Counted from the stretch's first letter, positions 26,004 through 35,172 are shown. The stretch: DNA of 61,907 nucleotides from JAMXLO01 sp964427005 (GCA_964427005.1 CAYRTL010000017.1:1-61907); one strand, 5' to 3'. The notes: generated from the sequence alone by a model not told the origin. Numbers and translations are program-made.

Positions 26004-26840
26004 ATGGAGCAGATTGCCGAGGCTGATTTGTCGCGCATGGCCGGCGCGCACCGCGTTATATGCGGTGACTGTCTGGCGGTACTGCCCACACTGGAAGCCA
26101 AGACGGTGGACATCGTGGTGACATCGCCACCGTATAATCTTGGCGTGTCGTATCGCGGTTATGTGGATCGCCGGGAAGAAGACGACTACCTTGACTGGCT
26201 GACGCAGGTAGCAACCGCGATCCGCCGGGTGATGAAACCGGATGCATCGTTTTTTCTGAACATCTCAGGCTCCTCCAGCGCGCCCTGGCTGCCGTTCGAG
26301 CTGATCGTCCGCTTGCGCCCGCTTTTTACGCTCCAGAACCATATCACCTGGATCAAATCGATCACCACGCGCGGCGACTCAGTCGGGCACTTCAAACCGG
26401 TGGGTGGCCGGCGTTTCCTGCACCACAACCATGAGCACATCTTCCACCTGACCTTGTCAGGTGACGTAAAGCTGGACCGGTTGGCAATCGGCGTGCCGTT
26501 TAAGGACAAGTCGAACATCGCACGCCGCGGACATGCGAAAGACCTGCGGTGCCGCGGAAATACATGGTTCATCCCCTACGATACGGTGCAGAGCAAGGCG
26601 GCGAAGTTCCATCACCCCAGCACATTTCCTTTGGCCTTGCCGCGCTGGTGCATTCGTCTGCATGGCCGGCAGAATGCATTGGTCCTTGACCCGTTCATGG
26701 GAACCGGCACGACCCTCGTGGCGGCACAACTGGAAGGCGCACGCGGCTTCGGCATCGAGATGGATGCTTCGTACGTTGCGATCGCTCAGGCACGTCTCGT
26801 CGAGGCCGGCGACGTGCAGCACAGCCTGAACGAGACCTGA
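26004..26840 (+). CDS. Site-specific DNA methyltransferase (beta-class, SPPY type)
   Basis: 278 aa. The catalytic motif IV is TSPPYN (40-45) and the SAM-binding motif I is DPFMGTGTT (229-237). Catalytic before SAM motif is the beta order. SPPY is most often N4-cytosine and sometimes N6-adenine; the modified base cannot be fixed from sequence. The CcrM-type C-terminal extension is absent (CcrM is ~350 aa), so this is a smaller enzyme. No restriction endonuclease is adjacent. It sits 17 bp after the Tim44-like gene and overlaps the next gene by 1 bp (TGATG), so it is an orphan methylase in a housekeeping operon. Confidence 0.9.
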   Translation: MEQIAEADLSRMAGAHRVICGDCLAVLPTLEAKTVDIVVTSPPYNLGVSYRGYVDRREEDDYLDWLTQVATAIRRVMKPDASFFLNISGSSSAPWLPFELIVRLRPLFTLQNHITWIKSITTRGDSVGHFKPVGGRRFLHHNHEHIFHLTLSGDVKLDRLAIGVPFKDKSNIARRGHAKDLRCRGNTWFIPYDTVQSKAAKFHHPSTFPLALPRWCIRLHGRQNALVLDPFMGTGTTLVAAQLEGARGFGIEMDASYVAIAQARLVEAGDVQHSLNET

Positions 26841-27610
26841 TGCCAACAAACAAGCCGCGCGTTGCTCTCTTTGTCACATGCCTGGTGGACCTGCATCGTC
26901 CCACTGTAGGCTTTGCAGCGATCAGGCTACTGGAGCAGGCGGGCTGCCAGGTGGAAGTGCCGCGGGCGCAGACCTGTTGCGGCCAGCCGGCGTACAACTC
27001 AGGCGATCGCCGCACGACGCGTGATCTGGCAGAGGGCATCCTGGATGCCTTCGGCGGATACGATTACGTTGTCGTGCCGTCTGGCTCGTGTGGCGGAATG
27101 CTAAAGCACCACTTGCCGCATCTATTCGACGACGACCCGAACCTGCGTGCCCGCGCCGATGCGTTGGCTGAGAAGACCTTCGAGCTCGTCAGCTTCCTGA
27201 CGGACGTGATCGGCATGGAAGGGCCGCAAACGCGCTACTCTGGCGGCCCGGTTACCTACCACGACAGTTGCTCTGGGCTGCGCGAACTCGGGATCAAGGA
27301 GCAGCCGCGCAAGCTGCTGAAGTCGGCCGGGGTCACCATCGCCGAAATGGGCGATCCGGAAATCTGCTGCGGCTTTGGCGGCACGTTCTGTGTGAAGTAC
27401 CCAGAAATCTCGGTGCGGATGGTATCAGATAAGGTGCGCGACATTGTCTCCAGCGGCGCACGGACTGTGCTGGCAGGCGATCTCGGATGTCTGCTGAACA
27501 TCGCGGGGCGGCTGCAACGCGAGGGTCACGCGATCGAGGTGAGGCACGTCGCGGAAGTCCTCTCGGGGATGACCGGGCAAGTACCGCCGATTGGCGAAGG
27601 TCGCCGGTAA
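26840..27610 (+). CDS. (Fe-S)-binding protein, LutA/YkgE-like
   Basis: 256 aa, two cysteine-rich CCG domains: CCG at 46-48 with SCGG at 83-86, and DSC at 142-144 with CCG at 176-178. This matches LutA/YkgE, the CCG-domain component of the LutABC lactate-oxidation complex, and the C-terminal part of GlcF/HdrB proteins. No lutB or lutC is adjacent, so the redox partner must be elsewhere or the role differs. Translation is likely coupled to the methyltransferase gene. The gene stops next to, and convergent with, aapP (end-to-end at 27610/27611). Confidence 0.88.
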   Translation: MPTNKPRVALFVTCLVDLHRPTVGFAAIRLLEQAGCQVEVPRAQTCCGQPAYNSGDRRTTRDLAEGILDAFGGYDYVVVPSGSCGGMLKHHLPHLFDDDPNLRARADALAEKTFELVSFLTDVIGMEGPQTRYSGGPVTYHDSCSGLRELGIKEQPRKLLKSAGVTIAEMGDPEICCGFGGTFCVKYPEISVRMVSDKVRDIVSSGARTVLAGDLGCLLNIAGRLQREGHAIEVRHVAEVLSGMTGQVPPIGEGRR

Positions 27611-28405
27611 TCAGTGACCGCGTAGTATCTGGCTGAGGAACAGCTTCAGCCGATCGGTCTGTGGATTCTCGAACATGCGTTCCGGCGAACCGCTCTCAAC
27701 GATTTCGCCGCGATCCATGAACACGACACGATCGGCGACCTGACGCGCAAATCCCATCTCGTGCGTCACACAGACCATCGTCATGCCCGACTGTGCCAGC
27801 TCGATCATCACGTCGAGCACCTCCTTGATCATCTCGGGGTCCAGCGCGGAGGTTGGTTCATCGAACAGCATGATCTTCGGGCGCATGCACAGAGCACGCG
27901 CGATGGCCACACGCTGCTGCTGGCCGCCAGAAAGCTGGCCCGGATATTTCTTCGCCTGTTCCGGGATCTTCACGCGCGTCAGGAAGCTCATGGCCAGTTC
28001 CTCGGCCTCGGCTTTGGGTGTCTTGCGCACCCAGATCGGCGCGAGCGTGCAGTTCTCCAAAATAGTCAGGTGGGGAAACAGATTGAATGACTGAAACACC
28101 ATGCCGACTTCGCGTCGGATCGTGTCGAGCGAGCGCAAGTCATCGGTCAGTTCGGTTCCGTCGACAATTATTCTGCCTTCCTGATGCGTCTCAAGCCGGT
28201 TGATGCAGCGTATCATGGTGGACTTGCCCGAACCGGATGGCCCGCACACCACAACACGTTCCTTCTCTGCCACCGATAGTGACACGTCGCGCAGCACGTG
28301 CAGCGAGCCGTACCACTTGTTCACCTTGTCCATGACAATGATCGGCGGCGCCGACGTGTCCGCCATGTGAGCGACGATATGATCCGATACGACGGCTTGG
28401 CTCAT
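27611..28405 (-). CDS. aapP: Amino-acid ABC transporter ATP-binding protein
   Basis: 264 aa. Walker A is GPSGSGKST, signature LSGGQQQRVAIARAL, Walker B IMLFDEPTSALDPEM and H-loop CVTHEMGFARQ. It belongs to the polar amino-acid (GlnQ/AapP) group. It is the last gene of a four-gene minus-strand operon of binding protein, two permeases, ATPase (aapJQMP order), in the standard order for the general L-amino-acid importer of Rhizobiales/Rhodospirillales. It energises uptake. Confidence 0.93.
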   Translation of the reverse strand: MSQAVVSDHIVAHMADTSAPPIIVMDKVNKWYGSLHVLRDVSLSVAEKERVVVCGPSGSGKSTMIRCINRLETHQEGRIIVDGTELTDDLRSLDTIRREVGMVFQSFNLFPHLTILENCTLAPIWVRKTPKAEAEELAMSFLTRVKIPEQAKKYPGQLSGGQQQRVAIARALCMRPKIMLFDEPTSALDPEMIKEVLDVMIELAQSGMTMVCVTHEMGFARQVADRVVFMDRGEIVESGSPERMFENPQTDRLKLFLSQILRGH

Positions 28406-28421
28406 CGCGATGGTCCCTGTT

Positions 28422-29567
28422 TCAACGGCGGTGCGCGCTGTTCAGCTCGCGTTCAAGACTGCGGCTGTATTTCGACATGGCGAAGCAGAAGGCGATGTAG
28501 ATGACCGCCAGCATCAGGTAGACCTCGGTCGAAAAGCTCTGCCACGGCGGGTCACTGATGGCGATCTTGCCCATATTGAGCAGGTCGAACATGCCGATGA
28601 TCAGCACCAGTGTGGTGTCCTTGAAGAAGCCGATGAAGGTGTTGACCAGAGGCGGAATCACCAGACGCAGCGCTTGCGGCAGAATGATGAGGCCGGTCTT
28701 CTGCCAATACGTCAGCCCGAGTGCGTCGGCCGCTTCTCCTTGCCCCTTCGGCAGCGCTTGGAGGCCGCCGCGCACCACCTCCGCCAGATAGGCACCGGCG
28801 AACAAGATGATGGCGATCTGCGCGCGCAGCAGTTTGTCGATGTTCACGCCCTCCGGCATGAACAGCGGGAACATCACGCTGGCCATGAACAGCAGCGCGA
28901 CCAGGGGCACGCCGCGGATCAACTCGACATAGACAACGCACAGAATCCTCACCGCCGGCAGACTGGTGGAACGCCGCCCGAGCGCAACCAGGATTGCTAG
29001 CGGGAAAGCCACAGCCAGACCGAATGTGGCCAGGATCAGAGTGAGCGGCAGCCCGCCCCATAGATCCTGCGGCACGTACGTGAGGCCAAACACGCCGCCC
29101 CACATCAGCACGCCGATGATCACCAGCGTGACGAGCCAGATGAGCGCAAGTTCCCTGCGCCAGAACCGCCGCATCGCCGAGACGACGTAGAGACCGATGA
29201 ACAACGCGACGCAAAGGGCCGGTCGCCACTGGTCATCGTAGGGATAGCGGCCGAACAGGATCAGGCGGTACTTGTCGGAGATGATCGCCCAGCATGCGCC
29301 GATGCCCTTGGCGTTCAGACACGAGCTGGTGTCCGGTCGGCCTTGCGCGTCGTAGGGCACGCTCCAGACCGCGTGCACCAGTGACCACGAAATGAAGTCC
29401 GCGACATAGCGGATAATCAGATAGCCCAGCAGCAGGGTGACGGCCGTCGACCACCAGGAGCCGAACAGGTTCGTCCTGAGCCAGGCCCAAGGCCCTGTTA
29501 CTCCGGCGGGCGGCGTTTCGCGAACCGGAGCGTAAGGTGTATCGGCGGCAACGGCGGTTTCGCTCAT
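28422..29567 (-). CDS. aapM: General L-amino-acid ABC transporter permease
   Basis: 381 aa from ATG 29567 (MSETAVAADTPYAP...), 2 bp after the aapQ stop; the frame continues left only inside aapQ. The long N-terminal half with extra TM segments followed by the conserved permease core (EAA loop ALGLTYWQKTGLIILPQALR) fits AapM. It forms the heteromeric channel with AapQ in the inner membrane. Confidence 0.92.
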   Translation of the reverse strand: MSETAVAADTPYAPVRETPPAGVTGPWAWLRTNLFGSWWSTAVTLLLGYLIIRYVADFISWSLVHAVWSVPYDAQGRPDTSSCLNAKGIGACWAIISDKYRLILFGRYPYDDQWRPALCVALFIGLYVVSAMRRFWRRELALIWLVTLVIIGVLMWGGVFGLTYVPQDLWGGLPLTLILATFGLAVAFPLAILVALGRRSTSLPAVRILCVVYVELIRGVPLVALLFMASVMFPLFMPEGVNIDKLLRAQIAIILFAGAYLAEVVRGGLQALPKGQGEAADALGLTYWQKTGLIILPQALRLVIPPLVNTFIGFFKDTTLVLIIGMFDLLNMGKIAISDPPWQSFSTEVYLMLAVIYIAFCFAMSKYSRSLERELNSAHRR

Positions 29568-29569
29568 GC

Positions 29570-30781
29570 TCAGCGCTCCACCAGCGCGATCCGTGCGTTG
29601 TACCAGTTCATGAACCCGCTGATCGACAGGCTTATCGTCAGATAGACCGCCATGATTATGGCGATGCCTTCTATCGACTGGCCGGTCTGGTTGAGCGTGG
29701 TGTAGGCCACCGAGACAATGTCCTGGAAGCCGATGGCGACTGCCAGTGAACTGTTCTTGGTGATATTCAAGTACTGGCTGGTCATTGGCGGAATGATGAC
29801 CCGCAACGCCTGCGGCAGGATGATGCGGCGAAGTATCGTGCCGCGCCGCAAGCCGAGGGCACCCGCAGCCTCCCACTGACCGCGCGGAACGGCCTGAATG
29901 CCAGAACGGACGATTTCGGCGATGTAGGCAGCGGTATAGATCACCAAACCGAGCAGCAAGGCGGCGTATTCCGGACTGATCGCCCCGCCGCCCTGAAAGT
30001 TGAAGCCACGCAACACCGGGACATCAGGGTGGAACGGTGCGCCAAGCAGGTCCCAAATGCCCAGCGGCAGACCGATCATCAGGATCAATGCGACCGGCCA
30101 TACCGGCGGGCGTCGACCCGTCGCTTCCTGTCGCCCCCGAGCAATCCGGTTCCAGATAACGGTGCAGATCACGCCGGCAATGAAACCGACGAGGCCCCAG
30201 GTGTAGGCAGGATCCCACTCCAACTCCTCGAACCGCGCACCGCGATTGGACAGATACAGCAGTGAACCAAGATGCCATGCCTGCCGCGGTGGCGGCAGCG
30301 CTTGCATCAGCGAGTACCAGAAGAACAGTTGCAGCAGCAGTGGAATGTCACGCAGCGTCTCGACATAGAAACCGGTCAGCCGCGCCAGCAACCAATTGCT
30401 GGACAGACGGCCGATGCCGATGAGCGTGCCCAGGATGGTTGCCAGCACGATGCCTATGACAGCGACGCGCAGCGTATTCAGGATGCCTATGACCAGCGCC
30501 CGTCCGTAAGTATCGACCGCCGGATTATACGAAATCGGCGCCTCGCCGATCGGGATGCCGGCAACCCGTCCGAGGAACGCGAAACCGGTGGCGATGTGGC
30601 GTGCCGCGAGATTGCGATTGGTATTGCTGATCAGATACCAGGCAATCAGCACGACAACGCCAATAATCAGAACCTGCCACACGATGGCGCGGAACGCCGG
30701 GTCCGACCATGTCAGACGCAGCCCCTTCTTCGGCGCGGCGCGCGCCCCGACGAAGCGTGGATCAGCGGTTGCTCCTGACAT
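29570..30781 (-). CDS. aapQ: General L-amino-acid ABC transporter permease
   Basis: 403 aa. The N-terminal TM (WQVLIIGVVVLIAWYLISNTNRNLAARHIATGF region) and large insert are typical of AapQ. The EAA loop reads AAGALGLRRGTILRRIILPQALR. It pairs with AapM (start 2 bp after this stop) and follows the aapJ gene by 9 bp. It transports amino acids across the inner membrane. Confidence 0.92.
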   Translation of the reverse strand: MSGATADPRFVGARAAPKKGLRLTWSDPAFRAIVWQVLIIGVVVLIAWYLISNTNRNLAARHIATGFAFLGRVAGIPIGEAPISYNPAVDTYGRALVIGILNTLRVAVIGIVLATILGTLIGIGRLSSNWLLARLTGFYVETLRDIPLLLQLFFWYSLMQALPPPRQAWHLGSLLYLSNRGARFEELEWDPAYTWGLVGFIAGVICTVIWNRIARGRQEATGRRPPVWPVALILMIGLPLGIWDLLGAPFHPDVPVLRGFNFQGGGAISPEYAALLLGLVIYTAAYIAEIVRSGIQAVPRGQWEAAGALGLRRGTILRRIILPQALRVIIPPMTSQYLNITKNSSLAVAIGFQDIVSVAYTTLNQTGQSIEGIAIIMAVYLTISLSISGFMNWYNARIALVER

Positions 30782-30790
30782 GGTTCGCGA

Positions 30791-31828
30791 TCAGCGAATG
30801 GGCGGTGCGTATTGCAGGCCGCCCTTGGTCCAGATGTTGTTGATGCCGCGCTTAACACCCATTGGCGTGATGTTGCGATCCCATACTTCGCCCAGATTTC
30901 CGACCTGCTTGATGACGTTGTAGGCCCACTTGTTATCGAGCCCCAGCGCCTTTCCCATGTCGCCCTCCAGTCCAAGGAGGCGCCGAATGTCAGGGTCGGT
31001 TGAGTTCATGAACGTATCGATGTTCTGACTGGTAATGCCCTTCTCCTCCGCTGTGATCATCGCAATGAACGTCCAGCGGACGATGTCGAACCACTTGTCA
31101 TCGCCTTTGCGGACCATCACGCCGAGTGGCTCCTTGCTGATGATCTCGGGCAGCAGCACCAGGTCTTGCGCCTTTGGCCCCTGGCTGAACCGGAAGGTCG
31201 CGAGTGCGGACGCGTCGGTGGAATACGCGTCACAGCGCCCTGAGAGGAACGCGCCCTGGATCTCGGAGAGATCCTGGATCAGGATCGGGGTGAACTTCAT
31301 GTTGTTCAGGCGGAAGTAGTCATTGATGGCCAGCTCGGTGCTGGTCCCCGGCTGGACGCAAATGGTTGCGCCATCCATCTCCTTGGCCGACTTCACACCA
31401 CTGGACGCTTTGACCAGGAATCCTGTGCCGTCGTAGTAGTTCACCCAGGCGAATTCCAAACCGAGATTGCCTTCGCGCCCAAGCGTCCAGGTTGTGCTAC
31501 GCGACAGCATGTCGACTTCACCCGACTGCAGAGCGGTGAAGCGATTCTGTGTCGTGGTTGGCACGAACTTAACCTTGTTGATGTCGCCCAATGCGGCGGC
31601 GGTCACTGCGCGGCAGGAATCTGCGTCGATGCCGCGCATGACTCCTTGGCTGTCGGGCAGGGAGAACCCGGGTACCTGGCCGGAGATCCCACACAGCACC
31701 TGGCCTCGCCCGCGCGCGGCGTCGAGTGTCGCCGAGCCGGAGCTTTGAGCGGACGCCGGTGGCGACGGACCGGCCGCCGACAAGGCGGCAAGCACAGCAC
31801 CGAAGCACGCGATGGCCGAACGATTCAT
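30791..31828 (-). CDS. aapJ: General L-amino-acid-binding periplasmic protein
   Basis: 345 aa from ATG 31828 with GGGGAG upstream. The signal peptide is about residues 1-28 (MNRSAIACFGAVLAALSAAG, ending in ASA). The mature part begins TLDAARGRGQVLCGISGQVPGFS, a hallmark of AapJ. FVPTTTQNRFTALQSGEVDML and ATICVQPGTSTELAINDYFR are also characteristic. It captures amino acids in the periplasm. It is the first operon gene; the 97-bp gap upstream should hold the promoter. Confidence 0.94.
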   Translation of the reverse strand: MNRSAIACFGAVLAALSAAGPSPPASAQSSGSATLDAARGRGQVLCGISGQVPGFSLPDSQGVMRGIDADSCRAVTAAALGDINKVKFVPTTTQNRFTALQSGEVDMLSRSTTWTLGREGNLGLEFAWVNYYDGTGFLVKASSGVKSAKEMDGATICVQPGTSTELAINDYFRLNNMKFTPILIQDLSEIQGAFLSGRCDAYSTDASALATFRFSQGPKAQDLVLLPEIISKEPLGVMVRKGDDKWFDIVRWTFIAMITAEEKGITSQNIDTFMNSTDPDIRRLLGLEGDMGKALGLDNKWAYNVIKQVGNLGEVWDRNITPMGVKRGINNIWTKGGLQYAPPIR

Positions 31829-31925
31829 ACGGTTAGACTCCCCTGGTCCAAACGGGCTCTCACCCGAGAATGGCGGCACTCTGCGGTGGGCAAGTTACAT
31901 TATCAATGCCTGCCGGGACGGAATC

Positions 31926-33650
31926 TCAGTGCTCGGGCAACCCGGCGCGCCGCAGACCGTCCGCGTAAAGGGCGAGGTCGCTCCCCCTTCTCATCGGAGA
32001 TCGCTCGATCGCATTCCTGACCGAAAAGCCAGGTTCAAGACAAAGCAGTCGAGTACATACTCGAGCCGCTTCCTCGTGCCGACCGAGATGCCCCAGCGTC
32101 GCCAGGTAACCCTTGTAGGTCGAGGAAAATCCCGGGTTGAGCTCCACAGCGCGACGCCCCAGCGCCAGTGCCTGCTCAAACTCTCCGCGCAGGAAATGCG
32201 GCATCATCAGAGCCATGTCGAAGAAGAAGGCGTGGGGATCATGCGGGGACAGACGCTGCGCATGTCGGATCTGTTCGATCGCCGCTTCGTGATTCCCTAG
32301 ATAGCTGTGGGTCAGGCCGAAAAGGCACCAGGCGATCGGCAGGTTGGAATTCAGCGAGAGCGCCTTCTCGTGCAAGGCACGCGCTTCCTCCGGGCGCTTA
32401 TGCAGGAACCCCCGGACGTGTCCCACCAACGTCAACGCGCGCGCATTGCCCGGGTCGAGCGTAACTGCTCGTTCCGCCAACTCACCGGCGCGCACGGTCG
32501 CAGCAGCCGGGTCCTGGCTCCAGGCCTGCCCAACCAGAATGACATGCCAGTACGCCCACCATGCGTGCGCTGCGGCATTCCGTGGCTCCAGGTTCACCGC
32601 GGACGCAAGCAACTCGCCAGCAGCATGAAATGCCCGCCGCTCAAGCCGGTAGATACCTGGGATGGCACGCAGGGTCAGATCGTTCGCATTCGGTTCGGCC
32701 AGCGGTACGCGGCTCCGGCGGTCCCCCTCGCATAGCAACAATTCCGGGTCGATCTGGGCCGCGATTTCGCCAACAATTTCTGCCTGCAGGGTCAGCAGGT
32801 CGCCCAACTGGCGGTCAAATCGTCCGGCCCAGATGACGTTGCTACCCGACAGGACGTCGAGCAGACGGACAATGAGGCGGATGCGATCCCCACAGCACTG
32901 GAGCGCACTATCCAACAGATACTCCGTCTGGGATATGCCGTCAGCGAGCGAACTCGTAGCAGGCACGCAGGTGATCCACCGGAAACGCGAAATGGCGGCG
33001 GTCATCTCTTCAGCAAGGCCCGACAACCGGGCATCCAGCCGATGGCCGTCCAACTGACGCACGGGGAGAACGGCAAGGCGGATCCCGCTGCTTGGCGGGG
33101 GCAGAGACGCGGCTGTGGGTCGTTGCTGGCTGAGACGATCGCGCTCGGCCGTGAGCCATGCGTCAAAAGCAGGATCAAGGCCATCGAGATCGTCGAGAAG
33201 GGTGGCCTGGAAGGGTTCCAGCACCTCCCGTTCGGCTGTCCAGGAAATCCGGCGCACGCGGACATCGACCCAGAGCCGATGATCCATCATTGCGAGGGTG
33301 TGGCGATCCGCTCGCAGCAAGGCGGCTCGCTCTGGCCCCAACGCGCGCTGAAGTTCGTGAAAAGCCTGGCGGAGTGAGGCTCGCGCTTGCTCCTTGGCCC
33401 GACGGCTCCAAAGCAGTGCGGTAATCCGGGTACGCAACACTGCGGTCGGCGCTGCCAGCGCCAATATAGCCAGGACTGCCTTCGCCTTGCGCGAGCGCGG
33501 CAGGACGCTTCTACCCGCCGCATCCTCTGCCCGCATGTGGCCAAGCAGTCGTACGCGCAAAAGCGGCCCGGCCTCCTGGAAGCCGGAGGGCTCATCCCGG
33601 ATGAGCGGCTCCGGGCGCCGAAGACCGCCGTCGTGCGATTGGAGCACCAC
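31926..33650 (-). CDS. ToxR/SARP-type transcriptional regulator with TolB-like and TPR domains
   Basis: About 574 aa from a GTG at 33650; a TTG at 33713 is also possible and neither has a strong ribosome binding site. Domains in order: a winged-helix/BTAD-like N-terminal DNA-binding region (LLRVRLLGHM..., ending near YxxFHELQRALG), a TolB/adenylate-cyclase-like middle (RLAVLPVRQL ... VIWAGRFDRQLGDLLTLQAEIVGEIA), and at least five TPRs to the end (ALNPGNARAL-type helices). Such one-component regulators (HilA, CadC-like) usually act on neighbouring or remote operons. It lies between the aap operon and a divergent YeiH-family gene, 98-161 bp away depending on the start. Its target is unknown. 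Confidence 0.8.
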   Translation of the reverse strand: MVLQSHDGGLRRPEPLIRDEPSGFQEAGPLLRVRLLGHMRAEDAAGRSVLPRSRKAKAVLAILALAAPTAVLRTRITALLWSRRAKEQARASLRQAFHELQRALGPERAALLRADRHTLAMMDHRLWVDVRVRRISWTAEREVLEPFQATLLDDLDGLDPAFDAWLTAERDRLSQQRPTAASLPPPSSGIRLAVLPVRQLDGHRLDARLSGLAEEMTAAISRFRWITCVPATSSLADGISQTEYLLDSALQCCGDRIRLIVRLLDVLSGSNVIWAGRFDRQLGDLLTLQAEIVGEIAAQIDPELLLCEGDRRSRVPLAEPNANDLTLRAIPGIYRLERRAFHAAGELLASAVNLEPRNAAAHAWWAYWHVILVGQAWSQDPAAATVRAGELAERAVTLDPGNARALTLVGHVRGFLHKRPEEARALHEKALSLNSNLPIAWCLFGLTHSYLGNHEAAIEQIRHAQRLSPHDPHAFFFDMALMMPHFLRGEFEQALALGRRAVELNPGFSSTYKGYLATLGHLGRHEEAARVCTRLLCLEPGFSVRNAIERSPMRRGSDLALYADGLRRAGLPEH

Positions 33651-33811
33651 CGGATTACAACCGCCGGATGAACTGATTGCAAGAAGGCTACGCGGGCGTG
33701 ATTTTTGGTGCAAGGACGAAAGATTTTGCGGCCGGTGGGTTCGGCAAATCCATCAACTTCCGCTAGGGTCATTCCCGCGTCCTCAGTACAAACCCAGGAG
33801 AAACATCGATC

Positions 33812-34867
33812 ATGGCGATGCCGCAGGAGATGGCCGTTTCGACGAGACCGAGCGTCGCGTTCGCGGCGTGGTTCCGATTGGCCGCCGGCCTGTTGCTGTG
33901 CGTGGCGATTGCGGCGGCTGCCATCGAGGCCGGGAATTACGCACCGATCGTAGGCGCCCCCATCATTGCAATTGCCATTGGCGTGGTCATTACCAATACG
34001 TTGCGAGGACCGCTGCAGATCAGCAGCCTGCGAATTGGTGAGGTCAGCAAACTCTGTCTTAAGGGCGGCATCATTCTGCTCGGCGCCAGTCTCGATCTGG
34101 GCGTGATCCTGCGCACCGGCGCTGAGTCGCTGCCGGTACTGATCATTACCATCGGTGTGGGCCTCGCCTGCGCCCTGCTGGTCGGCCGGGCGATGAGCGT
34201 CCAATGGCGCATGCGATGTCTGATCGGGATCGGCACGACGATCTGCGGGGCATCGGCCATTGCGGCTCTTGCGCCCGTGCTACGGGCAAAGGCGGAAGAG
34301 ATCGCCTACTCCATCTCGGTTATCTTCTTCTTCAACATGCTGGCGGTGTTTGCCTTTCCGGCAATCGGACACTTGCTGGGGTTGAGCGATCCAGGTTTCG
34401 GGCTATGGGCAGGAACCGCGGTCAATGACACATCCGCAGTGGTGGCGGCCGGGTTTGCTTACAGTCACGACGCCGGGACGATTGCGACCATCGTCAAACT
34501 GACGCGGACGACACTGATCATTCCATTGGTTATCGGCTTCGGCCTGATGATGCCGCTATTTGAGGAACAGCGCCGTGACGAGAGCGGCTCCCTCGCGCAG
34601 CGTGTTTACCAGGCCGTGCCGATGTTCATCATCCTGTTCGTGGTGGCATCACTGCTGAACACACTTGGGCTCATCGGCCAATTCGGACCGACAGTGCAGC
34701 TTGTGGGCCGCTGGGTGCTGGTAGTGGCTCTAGCGGCCGTCGGCTTGCAGGGTCACTGGCGCGCGTTCACCGGGGCGGGTGCGCGGCCGCTGCTGCTCGG
34801 GTTCGTCACATGGATTGCTGTGGCGGTTGCCAGCCTCGCCATCCAGATGTGGACAAATTCCTTGTAG
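33812..34867 (+). CDS. YeiH family putative sulfate/anion exporter
   Basis: 351 aa integral membrane protein with about ten TM segments. UPF0324/YeiH signatures are present: GVVITNTLRGP, LKGGIILLGASLDLG, IGIGTTICGASAIAALAPVL, GTAVNDTSAVVAAG and KLTRTTLIIP. Family members are proposed exporters of sulfate or sulfonates; the substrate is unproven here. It diverges from the TPR regulator gene and may be regulated by it. The transporter ends 194 bp before a small peptide gene. Confidence 0.9.
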   Translation: MAMPQEMAVSTRPSVAFAAWFRLAAGLLLCVAIAAAAIEAGNYAPIVGAPIIAIAIGVVITNTLRGPLQISSLRIGEVSKLCLKGGIILLGASLDLGVILRTGAESLPVLIITIGVGLACALLVGRAMSVQWRMRCLIGIGTTICGASAIAALAPVLRAKAEEIAYSISVIFFFNMLAVFAFPAIGHLLGLSDPGFGLWAGTAVNDTSAVVAAGFAYSHDAGTIATIVKLTRTTLIIPLVIGFGLMMPLFEEQRRDESGSLAQRVYQAVPMFIILFVVASLLNTLGLIGQFGPTVQLVGRWVLVVALAAVGLQGHWRAFTGAGARPLLLGFVTWIAVAVASLAIQMWTNSL

Positions 34868-34882
34868 TCCGGAATATTTTCC

Positions 34883-34911
34883 TTGACATACTGATCGGCC
34901 GCTCGTAAGTG
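34883..34911 (+). promoter_or_regulatory. Candidate sigma-70 promoter for the small peptide gene
   Basis: TTGACA (34883-34888), a perfect -35 hexamer, is followed by 17 bases and TAAGTG (34906-34911), a weak -10. It lies just after the YeiH-family stop and gives a ~150-nt leader before the peptide gene at 35062. Sequence-only prediction. Confidence 0.4.
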
Positions 34912-35061
34912 GGGTGTGTCACCGGGCGCAGTTTGTCCGTATTCCCTTTCCCAACAGCATAGCGTGCTTTCATACCGGCCTTGCGCCGGTGCGATCGGTG
35001 TTGCGCGCGAAATCCGGCACGCGCCCGGGATGACATCGGTTTTCCGAAAAGGAGCGTGTCC
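34912..35061 (+). promoter_or_regulatory. Untranslated leader with small hairpins
   Basis: This leader holds no convincing gene. Visible pairings are ACCGGC/GCCGGT (34974-34979/34985-34990) with a 5-nt loop, and a short TCGG-TTTT-CCGA stem just before the AAAAGGAG ribosome binding site (35047-35054). I do not recognise a known riboswitch class. It may influence translation of the downstream peptide. Confidence 0.35.
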
Positions 35062-35163
35062 ATGAAGTCGACGCCTGTGATCGTCTCTCCTGCAATCTCA
35101 GACACGGGTCGCGTCCGCCTCGGCGCAGGCTGGCGACTGCCGGCAGCGAAGCCCGTCCGCTGA
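35062..35163 (+). CDS. Small peptide of 33 aa, unknown function
   Basis: Begins MKSTPVIVSPAISD and ends WRLPAAKPVR. AAAAGGAGC sits 8 bases before the ATG, one of the strongest ribosome binding sites in the window. The peptide has no TM segment and is basic toward the C-terminus (four Arg and one Lys in the last 17 residues). A perfect hairpin follows 9 bp after the stop. The MKxxxPVIV-type start faintly recalls PqqA-like leaders but the Glu-x3-Tyr of PqqA is absent. It could be a precursor peptide or an independent small protein; I do not recognise its family. The gene for a DUF6065-like protein follows. Confidence 0.6.
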   Translation: MKSTPVIVSPAISDTGRVRLGAGWRLPAAKPVR

Positions 35164-35172
35164 CCTGAGGTA

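Noticed and set aside
34912..35061. Known riboswitch upstream of the small peptide
   Set aside because: Only short hairpins are visible and no conserved aptamer core was recognised.
35062..35163. PqqA or lasso-peptide precursor
   Set aside because: The Glu-x3-Tyr of PqqA is missing, no Asp/Glu lies at ring distance from a Gly start, and no pqq or lasso maturation genes are nearby.
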